Made by a program: the position numbers and the translations under genes
Assembly: GCF_003858635.1 (NCBI RefSeq)
Contig: NZ_RQJO01000007.1
Span: 2,047,941 to 2,111,940, forward strand
DNA: 64,000 nt
Source: Larkinella rosea
Lineage (GTDB): Bacteria > Bacteroidota > Bacteroidia > Cytophagales > Spirosomataceae
Direction of reading: 5' to 3'
The notes under the pieces: model-generated
Databases searched by the model: none
Seen by the model: only the letters and a program-made list of their open reading frames with translations
What the model was told of the DNA's origin: nothing
Shown: positions 38,517 to 47,115 of the stretch, in pieces
Numbering within the stretch: position 1 is the stretch's first letter
Layout: every line of letters starts with the position of its first letter

Positions 38517-39776
38517 ATGAATTCGAGACTACACCGGTATTTAGTGGGCGGAATGCTGCTTTCCGTCTGGTTGACGAATGCGTATGGCCAGGAAAAACCG
38601 CTGTTCAAAATGCGGCAGCAGATGGCGTCCGGAACGGCAGCCAGCGCGGACAAATCCGGAAAACCGGTCGTGGCGTCCAACGACTTTAAAAAGATGAAGC
38701 TGACCGGCGATTTTATTTCCGAAGGCGTGGCGGTGGCCGACCTGAACAAGGACGGCAAGCTCGACATTGTGGCCGGTTATTACTGGTTCGAAGCCCCGAA
38801 CTGGAAGCGGCACGAGCTGGCGCCGTCGCGGGTTTTTGATCCACGCAAGGAATATAGCAATTCATTCCTGAATCTGGGAATGGACGTCAATCAGGATGGC
38901 TGGGACGACGTCGTGATCGTTGATTTTCCCGGGAAACCCGGTTTCTGGTTTGAAAACAACCAAAACAAACCGGGCGAATGGCAGAAGCACATGCTGGCCG
39001 ATTCCCTCGGAATTGCCAACGAATCCCCCGGTTTTATCGATATCAACGGCGACGGTCGGCTCGATATTCTCTGCGGTGATAAAGCCAAAAAACAGATTGT
39101 CTGGTTGCAGGCCCCCGAAAAACCGGGCGAAACGGCGTGGAAACGGTTTGCGATGAGCGCGGAAAATGTGCCGGGAACCGAGATTTTCTCGCACGGAATC
39201 GGCTACGGCGACGTGAACAAAGACGGTATTAAAGACGTCGTGGTTCGGGAAGGCTGGTTTGAAGGAACGGCGGATAAAAAAGCCGCCAACTGGGTCTTTC
39301 ATCCGGCCAACCTGGGCGAGCCCTGTTCGCACATGCAGGTACTGGATGTCAACGGCGACGGCAAAAACGATGTCGTCAGTGCATCGGCGCACGCGCTGGG
39401 CATCTGGTGGCACGAACAGATCATCGATGAAACCGGTAAGCTCAATTTCAAAACGCACCTGATGAGCAACACCACGGCCCAGACGCACGCGTCGATTATG
39501 GCTGACCTGAATGACGACGGCCGCGCCGATTACATTACCGGCAAGCGATTCCTGGCGCACCACGGCCGCGACCCCGGCGACAGCGATCCGGCCATTTTAC
39601 TGTGGTTTGAATTTACGCCCGGGAAAGAGCCGTTTTACAAGGAACACGTTATCGACACGGATTCCGGGGCCGGGCTCAACATTGTAGTGCAGGATATGAA
39701 CGGCGATAAAAAACCGGACATCGTCATTGCCAACAAGAATGGCGTTTTTCTGTTCGAAAACAAAATTAAAAAATAG
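38517..39776 (+). CDS. Exported FG-GAP/VCBS repeat protein
   Basis: A 419-residue protein with signal peptide and repeated FG-GAP-like calcium-binding units: GVAVADLNKDGKLDIVAG, DVNQDGWDDVVIVDFPG, DINGDGRLDILCGD, DVNKDGIKDVVVREG, DVNGDGKNDVVSAS, DLNDDGRADYITGK and DMNGDKKPDIVIAN. These form a seven-bladed propeller, with one unit per blade. Found beside PQQ-type proteins in Cytophagales. It may bind surface polysaccharide or its upstream partner. No enzymatic residues seen. The gene is 110 bp downstream of the cupredoxin gene, with a long hairpin in between. Confidence 0.88.
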   Translation: MNSRLHRYLVGGMLLSVWLTNAYGQEKPLFKMRQQMASGTAASADKSGKPVVASNDFKKMKLTGDFISEGVAVADLNKDGKLDIVAGYYWFEAPNWKRHELAPSRVFDPRKEYSNSFLNLGMDVNQDGWDDVVIVDFPGKPGFWFENNQNKPGEWQKHMLADSLGIANESPGFIDINGDGRLDILCGDKAKKQIVWLQAPEKPGETAWKRFAMSAENVPGTEIFSHGIGYGDVNKDGIKDVVVREGWFEGTADKKAANWVFHPANLGEPCSHMQVLDVNGDGKNDVVSASAHALGIWWHEQIIDETGKLNFKTHLMSNTTAQTHASIMADLNDDGRADYITGKRFLAHHGRDPGDSDPAILLWFEFTPGKEPFYKEHVIDTDSGAGLNIVVQDMNGDKKPDIVIANKNGVFLFENKIKK

Positions 39777-39857
39777 TCACACTTCTAAACCGATGGCGTG
39801 TCCAAACGACCGGTTTTCGGCTCGTCTGATTTGCTCCCTTTCCAAAAACCGGCTGCT

Positions 39858-40196
39858 TTACACCCGAAAGTGAACCTCTTTGAGGGTACTCATTAAAAAA
39901 ATGCTTTAGGTCTGCCCAATTCCTTTAATTTCGTTCAAGTGATTGATCACGAACGAAGGGTAACTATCCATGCTGTCGACAACGATCTTCAGTATGAAAT
40001 CAAATTCACCCGAGATAGTATATGACCCTCAATGGCAAAACACCTGAGCGGTTTTCTTATCGTGTTCTTTCAGGGAAACCTCACAAAGCGCCATCAAGCC
40101 TTTTTAACGTTCCGGTTATCGAGTAGGGCTACATAACTTGTAATCACCCAGTCGCTTGATCCGTTCGTAAACCGGCGTCGGGCTCAGGTGCACCTA
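39858..40196 (-). pseudogene. Decayed Lrp/AsnC-family regulator, 5' end missing
   Basis: Reading three minus-strand frames together gives HLSPTPVYERIKRL, VITSYVALLDNRNVKKG, LMALCEVSLKEHDKK, GHILSGEFDFILKIVVDSM, YPSFVINHLNEIKGIGQT and LMSTLKEVHFRV ending at TAA 39858-39860. This is the Lrp/AsnC helix-turn-helix second helix plus the RAM ligand domain, with several frameshifts and stops. The first about 28 residues are gone. It meets the MFS relic head to head at about 40196, so both genes seem to have lost their 5' ends in one deletion. Confidence 0.8.
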
Positions 40197-40647
40197 CCTG
40201 GTTCACTCCTCTTTTTACTGACTTCACTGGGTGCCGGTTTCGTGCGTCCTTCGAATCCATTGCCGTTTTCAGAACCTTGCAGGCCTTGCGGTTGTTGCTG
40301 GTTCCATTTAGTCTGATGTCGCTGCTCCTGTTGTCGGCGGCTTGCGTAACCGGTAGCGGCATGACCCTCTGTTTCACGAGTCTGATGGCCTTGCGGTTCG
40401 GGATATCCGCTCGAATTCCACAGTATAGCTTCCGGTCTTTCAACGAACTGCCTACTTTTTGGGAGCCGAACTGGGTTTGTCCACCGTAACCATGTCGCTC
40501 GAAAACAGCGGTTTAGGCAACGATCGATGCAGCATTCCAGCCCTGGTTCTAACCTTATTCGGGGCGTTAGGAGTCTTCTGGTTCCTGGTCTCGGCCCGAA
40601 AAAACCGCCCGATACGCGAAGCCATCGCTTTGGAAGAAGTCGTCTGA
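40197..40647 (+). pseudogene. Decayed MFS (DHA2-like) transporter fragment
   Basis: Plus-strand frames read LLFLLTSLGAGF, then SFESIAVFRTLQALRLLLVP (compare the R-x-x-Q-G block of 14-helix drug/proton antiporters), SGMTLCFTSLMALRFGI, and, after a shift near 40465, LGAELGLSTVTMSLENSG and ALVLTLFGALGVFWFLVSARKN. The middle of the protein is deleted and the start is missing. The call rests on spacing of hydrophobic segments and two motifs; the family is likely, not certain. Confidence 0.45.
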
Positions 40648-40831
40648 GCGGTCCGCCGGTTGACATCATCAGCCCAAATTCGCTTTACAATCCATCCGGA
40701 CAAGTAGACAATTCAGGCAGCTCATTCCGCAACATGGTCATCCAACGGTTTCAGGCCGGGAGCGGTGAATCTATCTTCGCAAAAACAACGCATGTACACA
40801 TCACGGTAAACAACATCCAACTCCAATTTTT

Positions 40832-41596
40832 ATGAAACCGCTCAAACATTTTCTCTTCGCGCTTGCCCTGTTGACCACCGCAGCCTGCACCAAACCCGGA
40901 ATTGATGGTCCGGATAGCAATGGCAACTCGCAGGAAGGCATTGTAAAAGGCCGCGTTGTCGACGAGCAGGGCAAGCCCGTCGCCAATGCCGTTATTGTCG
41001 CCAGCAGCACCGATTTTTACAACAAAACCTCCACGGGTTATACCGATGTGAACGGGAATTATAGCTTTAAGTTACCAACCGGTATTGCCGAAGGTTCGTA
41101 CACTGTGGATGGAACCGTCACTTATAAATACCACAACAAAAACTATAAAATGGCTCTTTACCAGGAAGATACGCGCGTATTTTCCGCTTATGAAGGAGCT
41201 GTCCGCAATTTCAAATTCCGGTTGACGGGCAAGCGAACCATTGACGACGACGCAACCAGCCGACCATTGGGTGCCCGGCTTGAAGTTCATCACCAGGTTG
41301 ATCATGTTGTGCTGGAGAATGTGGAAATTACCTTAGATCCCGTTGGGCCACTGGTCGACGGCAGTATCGGAACGAAAATCGTCGTTCCGATGGCGGATCG
41401 AAGCTATTACATTGAAGACATTCCCCTCGGTATGTACAAAATTACCGCCCGCGACCGGGTTAGCCGCCAGGCTCTGGGTGTAACTGTACTCGGCTCACTC
41501 AAGAAACACGAACCGTCCGTTACGAGTCTTTTTGAAAGCGAGCGTTTTGAAGGATCGACCTTCTATGAGTTAGGAATTGAGGTCGATACGCTGTAG
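40832..41596 (+). CDS. Lipoprotein with carboxypeptidase-regulatory-like domain
   Basis: A 254-residue protein: signal FALALLTTAACTKPG with lipid Cys about 19, then a CarboxypepD_reg-like beta-sandwich (IVKGRVVDEQGKPVANAVIVASSTDFYNK, GYTDVNGNYSFKLPTG) about 36-95, and a less defined C-terminal half (LEVHHQVDHVVLENVEITLDPVGPLVDG; YYIEDIPLGMYKITARD). No enzymatic motif. It stands alone; upstream lies the pseudogene stretch. Surface adhesion or scaffold is likely, unproven. Confidence 0.75.
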   Translation: MKPLKHFLFALALLTTAACTKPGIDGPDSNGNSQEGIVKGRVVDEQGKPVANAVIVASSTDFYNKTSTGYTDVNGNYSFKLPTGIAEGSYTVDGTVTYKYHNKNYKMALYQEDTRVFSAYEGAVRNFKFRLTGKRTIDDDATSRPLGARLEVHHQVDHVVLENVEITLDPVGPLVDGSIGTKIVVPMADRSYYIEDIPLGMYKITARDRVSRQALGVTVLGSLKKHEPSVTSLFESERFEGSTFYELGIEVDTL

Positions 41597-42046
41597 ACCT
41601 GCCTTATTGGAAAAATTAAATTCTTCACCCAGCGCTTTATTTATTCACAGCCCGTCCAAAAAGTGGATAGGCTGCTTGTTTTCCGGAATCAGGTATCGGG
41701 ATTCCTATGGACCAAAGCAAAACCGGAGCGGTTTTGCCAACTTTCTGTTCCCTTTCCATTTTCTTTTTTCCTGACCTGTTCCTGGAGTAAAACCGGGTTT
41801 ACAACGCTACAAAAGGAGATTTTCGATTCAATTTCTCCAATAACCAGCGCAGCCAGAAATTGTACTTTAACGACCTGCATCACAAGCAGAAGCTCGGCCA
41901 AATGAAAAAGAACGTGTCTTTAATGGGTTTTTAACCTTAATTAACGCACATTAAACTTTAGTTAATTAATTGTTTTTCAATTCTTTTACTCATATTTGTA
42001 GTTATTTTTGTTTCAAATTATATAAAACATTCTTCAAATATCATTC
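41597..42046. other. 450-bp intergenic region, AT-rich at its end
   Basis: No supported gene. From about 41930 the sequence turns strongly AT-rich, with TTAATTAATTG repeats that look like the promoter region of the small gene at 42047. An open minus frame near 41689-41901 lacks recognisable features. Confidence 0.5.
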
Positions 42047-42148
42047 ATGGATAAACATAATTCTACCGTTAATGAGTACTCTATGTGGGCTGTATTGATC
42101 CTGATGGCATCAATAGGTGTTGCTTGTATTGTAGGGATGATGATTTAA
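42047..42148 (+). CDS. 33-aa single-pass membrane peptide
   Basis: The frame ATG 42047 to TAA 42146-42148 encodes MDKHNSTVNEYSMWAVLILM followed by ASIGVACIVGMMI. A short polar N-terminus and one about 20-residue hydrophobic helix is the layout of bacterial small membrane proteins. A strong hairpin terminator (42207-42251) follows 58 nt later and an AT-rich promoter-like tract precedes it, so it is a self-contained small transcript. No homolog is recognised. Confidence 0.5.
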   Translation: MDKHNSTVNEYSMWAVLILMASIGVACIVGMMI

Positions 42149-42206
42149 GCCGTTTATTCCTTGATTAACCCAATAGCTACTTGCACAAAAACTGGCCATA
42201 GGTGGC

Positions 42207-42251
42207 CGGTTTATTGTTTTCGGCCGAAAAACCGCCGAAAACAATAAACCG
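42207..42251. terminator. 18-bp hairpin terminator
   Basis: Arms 42207-42224 and 42234-42251 are a perfect 18-bp inverted repeat (CGGTTTATTGTTTTCGGC) with a 9-nt loop. It lies between the 33-aa plus-strand gene and the convergent lipoprotein gene. Confidence 0.7.
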
Positions 42252-42374
42252 AATTTCTGTTCGGCACCGTTGGCACGGCAAACCGCTTTACTCCGAAAAA
42301 TGATATTTTTCAGCCGGCTTGGAGTTAGTCGAAACGAACTGTATTCTTCCCTCTGTGAATGAATTGCGGGCTTC

Positions 42375-43145
42375 CTACCGGCAGGTGATGGTATAGTCGG
42401 CAACCAGGTAGCGCCCCTCCCCAATTTTCCGGTAGCGTCGTGTTTTCGTTCCCGATTCGTCAAATATGTATTTGTAAGCATACGAACTCGCCGAAACACC
42501 GGTTCCCGTCGTTACTTTCATCAGCAGGTTTTTACTGGTTTTCCCGTCGTAGGGATTCGTATTGGGCAAATTGGGCCGGGTCAGATCATATTCGTACGTC
42601 CACTCATAGACCATTGGATTTGGTGGGGCGGCCCGTTCCTGCTCGCGGACAATGTTCCCGTTTTCAATGGTGTAGGTTTTGGTTGCGCCATAATTTACGC
42701 TTTCAATCAAAAACCCATCTGCATTATATTTCAGATTGGCGCTCCCATTCAACCCCTGCTTATTGAGCGGAAATTTATGGATTTGCCGATCCATTCCCAG
42801 GTGGGTGGAAATGAGCGTAACGGTATCCGAAGTATATTGATAGAGCGTCTTTCCGCCGTTACCACCGTAATTGTAGGTGGCCCAGGTCGATTCGATAATC
42901 CGGTCTTGCTCATCATATTTATAAGTGCGGGTGCTGACTTTTCCAATTTTCACGGTATCCCGATCCAGCACGGCGGTTTCATCCCGAACGTAGGCTTCCG
43001 GACTCGATTCCTTACTCTCAATGGTATAAGTAAGGACCTGGCAGCCGGGTTTCAACAAAGAATGCTGATCTTTTCCCGGATTGCACGAATGCAAAAAAAA
43101 CAGCAGGCAGGCGGAAAGACCGGCAAAACGGGTAACGATTTTCAT
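42375..43145 (-). CDS. Lipoprotein with YD-like repeats, paralog of 12561-13376
   Basis: A 256-residue product with signal LSACLLFFLHSCNPG and YD-like units RTYKYDEQDRIIESTWATY, LYQYTSDTVTLIS and LKYNADGFLIESVNYGA. The C-terminal part (YEYDLTRPNLPNTNPYDGKTSKNLLMK; RRYRKIGEGRYLVADYTITC) aligns with the copy at 12561-13376. The stop codon is followed by the hairpin at 42207-42251. Both copies are on opposite strands and 29 kb apart. Unknown function; surface lipoprotein inferred. Confidence 0.75.
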   Translation of the reverse strand: MKIVTRFAGLSACLLFFLHSCNPGKDQHSLLKPGCQVLTYTIESKESSPEAYVRDETAVLDRDTVKIGKVSTRTYKYDEQDRIIESTWATYNYGGNGGKTLYQYTSDTVTLISTHLGMDRQIHKFPLNKQGLNGSANLKYNADGFLIESVNYGATKTYTIENGNIVREQERAAPPNPMVYEWTYEYDLTRPNLPNTNPYDGKTSKNLLMKVTTGTGVSASSYAYKYIFDESGTKTRRYRKIGEGRYLVADYTITCR

Positions 43146-43405
43146 AGGGCTTAAAAGGCATAGACAGGATTCTAAAACCGTAGAGCATAGATAGGGAAAA
43201 AGGGTTGGAAGTCCGGGGGCGGTTTTGATAAATTTATCAGGCAGGAAGGTGGGAACCCTTTTACCGGTTTTACAATAGCAACCTGTATTGGGCCATTTTG
43301 CATCTCATTACGATCAAATACCCCCGAAATTTCAGGAGGTTTTGCGAATACAGTCTCATTTTCTTCAAAAACCGTTTAAATGTAGCTTAAATTGTTATTA
43401 TTCAG

Positions 43406-43413
43406 TATTTTTG
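43406..43413 (+). promoter_or_regulatory. Candidate -7 element for the receiver gene
   Basis: TATTTTTG matches TAnnTTTG, 25 nt upstream of the ATG. The -33 position has no clear TTTG. Confidence 0.35.
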
Positions 43414-43437
43414 CAGGAATTCTACTATTCCTAAAAT

Positions 43438-43782
43438 ATGAAGAATGTAGTGATTTGTACGTTTGTAGGCCGTTCCGAAGCAGCTCTTCAAATGGATAAA
43501 GTACTAAAGCACATCGGTGCCATTCGCAGTATAAAATTCTTCCCCAATGATTTAGCCTTATTTCAGTATCTGGGAACAACCGATGAATACCCTGACCTGA
43601 TTACGCTTGATCTTCACTTGCCTTTAAAAGGAGGGCTTCAAATCCTTAAATCGCTCAAAAAAGACCTTCGCTGGAAAAACATTCCGGTCATGATGACCTG
43701 TAATGAGGCATCCCAGTTTGAGATTCTGGCCTGTTACAAAGCCGGGGCCGAATCGTTTTTAGTGGAATCCATTCTGTTTTGA
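43438..43782 (+). CDS. Receiver-only response-regulator-like protein, degenerate
   Basis: A 114-residue CheY-like domain with no output domain. The phospho-acceptor Asp is at about 58 (LITLDLHLP) and the switch Thr at 87 (VMMTCN), but the acidic pair after strand 1 is missing (VVICTFVGRSE), and the usual Lys before the final loop is Glu (SFLVESIL). Magnesium binding and phosphorylation may thus be impaired. A TATTTTTG promoter match is at 43406. Such single-domain proteins in this lineage relay from kinases or act phosphorylation-independently. Confidence 0.8.
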   Translation: MKNVVICTFVGRSEAALQMDKVLKHIGAIRSIKFFPNDLALFQYLGTTDEYPDLITLDLHLPLKGGLQILKSLKKDLRWKNIPVMMTCNEASQFEILACYKAGAESFLVESILF

Positions 43783-43813
43783 CTCCGAAAAAACCGCGGG
43801 TTCGTTATCCCTT

Positions 43814-44578
43814 TCAGGCGGTTTTCTGTTGAGCCACCCGTTCGCTAAAGCTTTTAGCAGCCGAAGTAAAATCGGACGGAACCATCACAATCGTCGTGGT
43901 ATTGTTGTCGATGCCGATTTCGGAGAGCATTTGCATGCGCCGTAACTCGACCGCAATCGGGCTTTTTTCCATCTCCGTCGCGCCCTGGGTCAGCTTGATC
44001 GACGCTTCCAGTTCGGCTTCGGCCTTAACAATCCGGGCTCTTTTTTCCCGGGTGGCTTCGGCTTCGCGGGCCATCGCCCGTTGCATGGCCGCCGGAATTT
44101 CGACATCCTTCATCTCAACCATTTCAATTTTAATGCCCCAGGGTTCGGTCGTCGAGTCGACAATGCCTTGCAGCGTTTTATTGATCTGTTCCCGTTCCCG
44201 CAGCACTTCGTCGAGGGAATGCTGACCAATGATATTCCGCAGGGCCGTAACCGAAAACTGATACACTGCCTTGTTGTAGTCGGCCACCTCAATAATGGCA
44301 TCTTTCGGCGTAATGATTCGAAACCACAAAACCGCATTTACTTTAATCGTTACGCTGTCTTTGGTAATCGTTTCCTGTTGTTCCAGGTCAACCGTTTTGG
44401 TCCGGATATCGACTTTCTGTTGCCGATCGATAAACGGAATCAGCCAGTAAAGACCCGGTCCCTGAATGGACTGAAACCGCCCGAGTCGGAATACAACTGC
44501 CCGCTGATATTCCTGAGCAATGCGAAAACCGGTCAGTAAAACGACCAGAATAAGTGCGAAAACGAGTAAGATAGCCAT
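43814..44578 (-). CDS. SPFH/Band 7 membrane protein (slipin/stomatin-like)
   Basis: A 254-residue protein with one N-terminal helix (AILLVFALILVVLLTGF) and the SPFH domain (YQRAVVFRLGRFQSIQGPGLYWLIPFIDRQQKVDIRT, TKDSVTIKVNAVLWFRI), followed by a coiled-coil region (EIPAAMQRAMAREAEATREKRARIVKAEAELEAS). Forms ring or microdomain scaffolds in the inner membrane and usually cooperates with a NfeD-like protease, which is not adjacent here. It is downstream of the KUP transporter gene on the same strand (76-bp gap). Confidence 0.9.
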   Translation of the reverse strand: MAILLVFALILVVLLTGFRIAQEYQRAVVFRLGRFQSIQGPGLYWLIPFIDRQQKVDIRTKTVDLEQQETITKDSVTIKVNAVLWFRIITPKDAIIEVADYNKAVYQFSVTALRNIIGQHSLDEVLREREQINKTLQGIVDSTTEPWGIKIEMVEMKDVEIPAAMQRAMAREAEATREKRARIVKAEAELEASIKLTQGATEMEKSPIAVELRRMQMLSEIGIDNNTTTIVMVPSDFTSAAKSFSERVAQQKTA

Positions 44579-44654
44579 GGGATTTCGAACGATTAAACAA
44601 CTGGTTTACAAAAAACGCTTTCAGAAAAGACATGCAGATCAATCAGACCTGCGT

Positions 44655-46598
44655 TCAGGCATCGATGCGCTTCAGCTTGATGTTTTCGACGGGCCGAATC
44701 ACGAGCGGCACTTTTTCGATCTTGACCGAGCTGGTATCCAGGCCAAACCAGCGGTCCTCGGTGGTGGTGAATCCCTTGATGAAAAAATAGAAATTCATGA
44801 TCATTCGCTCCATCCACGGCAGGTCGTTCTCGAAGGAGAGAAATTTTTCCAGCACGACAAACCGGAAGTCTCCAATCACATGCTGGCGGCTCAACGATTC
44901 GTAGCGGCTCGTAATATCGACTTCCTTGTTTTTCACCATGTCTTCGATCACCTTCCGAAAGAAGAGATTAATGCGCTGCTCGACCCGGAACCCCAGCCGG
45001 AACGTGATTTTGTAGGCGTCGTCTTCGGCAATGGTATTGACCTTGTATTCCATTGTATACGGATCATCGGTCGTATCGACGTGGACGAACCAGAAAATAT
45101 CGGCCCGTTTGGGGCGCTTCTGGAAAATGGAATAGATAATCTTGGATTCGATCTCGGACTGCCGGGCTGCGTTACTCATAAAAACCAGGTGCGTGGCGTA
45201 TTTGGGAATGCTGATGTCCCGGCTTAACTCCTTGAGCGGCTGCAGGTAGCTGTCGATCCGGACGTATTCGGTCAGCCGCAGTTTGATGTAAAAAGCCCGG
45301 AGCCAGGTATACATCACGATCGCAATCGTCGCTCCGATGAACAGCGAAACCCAGCCGCCATGCGGAAATTTGATCAGATTGGCCACCAGAAAAGCGCCTT
45401 CCAGCCCCACATACACCACCAGAAACAACACAACGCCCCAGGCCCGATACCGGTGGCTATACAGATAATACGTCATCAGAAGTGTGGTCATCAGCATCGT
45501 CAGCGTAATGGCGAGCCCATACGCAGCTTCCATATTCGACGACTCGCGGAAATACAGCACCACTCCCACACAGCCCATCCACAACAGCAAATTAATGCTG
45601 GGGACGTACAACTGCCCTTTCTTGATGGAAGGGTAACGCAGGACGACTTTCGGCCATAAATTCAAACGAATGGCTTCACTGATCAGCGTGAACGAACCGG
45701 TAATCAGGGCCTGGCTGGCAATGACCGTGGCGGCCGTGGCAATGCCGATTCCGGCGATGAGAAACCAGTCCGGCATCAATGAATAGAACGGTTTTTGGAC
45801 GCCCAGCGCCCGTCCTTCCATGGTCAGCAACCAGGCACCCTGACCAAAATAATTCAGCAGCAGACAGGTTTTCACAAACAGCCAGCTCACCCGGATATTT
45901 CCCCGGCCGCAATGGCCCAGATCGGAATACAGCGCTTCGGCGCCCGTCGTACAGAGAAAAACCGATCCCAGGAGCCAGAAACCGCCGGGATATTCGACCA
46001 GCAGCCACCAGGCGTAATAAGGGTTGACGGCGGTCAGAATGGATGGTGCATGGGCAATGCTCATGAACCCTAAAACGCCCAGCATGAGAAACCAGAGCAA
46101 CATCACCGGCCCAAAAGCCGTACCGACGACGCTGGTTCCCAGGGCCTGAATCAAAAACAAAACCGTCAGAATACCGATGACAATCGGGACCGTGGGAATA
46201 TGCGGATAAAGCAGTTCGAGCCCCTCGACGGCGGAAGACACCGATACCGGTGGTGTGATGATGCCATCGGCCAGCAGGGCACTACCCCCAATTACGGCGG
46301 GAATGGTTAACCACTTCGCGTGACGTCGAACCAATGCATAGAGCGCAAAAATGCCACCTTCGCCCTTGTTATCGGCCCGCAATATCAGGACCACATATTT
46401 AACCGTTGTTTGCAGCGTCAGCGTCCAGAAAATACAGGAAATAGCCCCGCGCACCACATCCGCCCGGATGGGCTGATCAGGACCCATAATGGCCGAGAGA
46501 ACGTAGAGCGGGGAAGTCCCAATGTCGCCAAAAATAATACCCATCGCCACCAGCAGCCCGGCAGCGGTCACTTTATCCAACTGATGTTTACTTTCCAT
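44655..46598 (-). CDS. kup: KUP-type potassium uptake transporter
   Basis: A proton-coupled potassium importer of 647 residues with about 12 membrane helices in the first 430 (MGIIFGDIGTSPLYVLSAIM; DNKGEGGIFALYALVRR; DGIITPPVSVSSAVEGLEL; VFLCTTGAEALYSDLGHCG) and a cytoplasmic C-terminal domain (TFRLGFRVEQRINLFFRKVI). The GDIGTSPLY and DNKGEGG motifs are diagnostic. The SPFH gene follows co-directionally. Upstream lies a 517-bp non-coding stretch with a terminator for other transcripts. Confidence 0.94.
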   Translation of the reverse strand: MESKHQLDKVTAAGLLVAMGIIFGDIGTSPLYVLSAIMGPDQPIRADVVRGAISCIFWTLTLQTTVKYVVLILRADNKGEGGIFALYALVRRHAKWLTIPAVIGGSALLADGIITPPVSVSSAVEGLELLYPHIPTVPIVIGILTVLFLIQALGTSVVGTAFGPVMLLWFLMLGVLGFMSIAHAPSILTAVNPYYAWWLLVEYPGGFWLLGSVFLCTTGAEALYSDLGHCGRGNIRVSWLFVKTCLLLNYFGQGAWLLTMEGRALGVQKPFYSLMPDWFLIAGIGIATAATVIASQALITGSFTLISEAIRLNLWPKVVLRYPSIKKGQLYVPSINLLLWMGCVGVVLYFRESSNMEAAYGLAITLTMLMTTLLMTYYLYSHRYRAWGVVLFLVVYVGLEGAFLVANLIKFPHGGWVSLFIGATIAIVMYTWLRAFYIKLRLTEYVRIDSYLQPLKELSRDISIPKYATHLVFMSNAARQSEIESKIIYSIFQKRPKRADIFWFVHVDTTDDPYTMEYKVNTIAEDDAYKITFRLGFRVEQRINLFFRKVIEDMVKNKEVDITSRYESLSRQHVIGDFRFVVLEKFLSFENDLPWMERMIMNFYFFIKGFTTTEDRWFGLDTSSVKIEKVPLVIRPVENIKLKRIDA

Positions 46599-47115
46599 AC
46601 GGGGTCACCGGAGCCGGTGAATGCGAAGACGTGTAACGGTTTAAAGAACGGATTGCAAGCTGGGCAGGCTTAGGAAGTTAGGGAGGGAAAACGGTCGCGT
46701 TGGACATCTTCGTTGATCAAATCTCAGTCGGTCGTTGGGACAACCGCCGAAAACATTGTTACCAGAACCGGCTCCAACCCGGAACCGGTTTTCAATTCAC
46801 CTATCGATAGTAGTTCACGCATCCAATGTAATGCCAATGTTAAGTCTGCCACACTACTTGACTGATAATCAAAGGAATAAAAATAACAGCCTGTACCAAT
46901 AGCGATAAAACCTTTCCATTTTGGAAAGGTTTTTTTCATTTTGATAGTATGATTTTGGGGTAGTATCGAACTAATACGTACGAAGAGGCCAAAAAGCGAC
47001 CCGATTTTCGTCTGTCAGACCAATTTTGAGCGGGGTTCGATTGGATGCAAGCCGAAACCGACCGCTCGTTCGGACCAGTCGCGGGTTAAAAGTAGCGTCG
47101 TAAATCCGGTGATTT
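46599..47115. other. 517-bp non-coding stretch with a terminator
   Basis: Contains the strong hairpin at 46907-46936 but no convincing gene. A 71-codon minus frame exists here, but its start lies inside the hairpin, so it is not coding. It may contain the KUP promoter and the 3' UTR of the minus-strand LamG gene. Confidence 0.5.
46907..46936 (+). terminator. Rho-independent hairpin
   Basis: Self-complementary AAAACCTTTCCA / TGGAAAGGTTTT with a 3-nt loop, followed on the plus strand by TTTTTTTC. On the minus strand it could end the gene at 47116-47844; the plus-strand T-run is better, yet no plus-strand gene precedes it. Confidence 0.65.

Noticed and set aside
40144-40703. Three overlapping minus-strand frames of 83-161 codons
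   Set aside because: They are antisense to the MFS relic, which gives recognisable transporter motifs on the plus strand; their own translations are low-complexity basic sequences.
46724-46939. 71-codon minus-strand frame upstream of kup
   Set aside because: Its first codons lie within a rho-independent hairpin and its composition looks non-coding.
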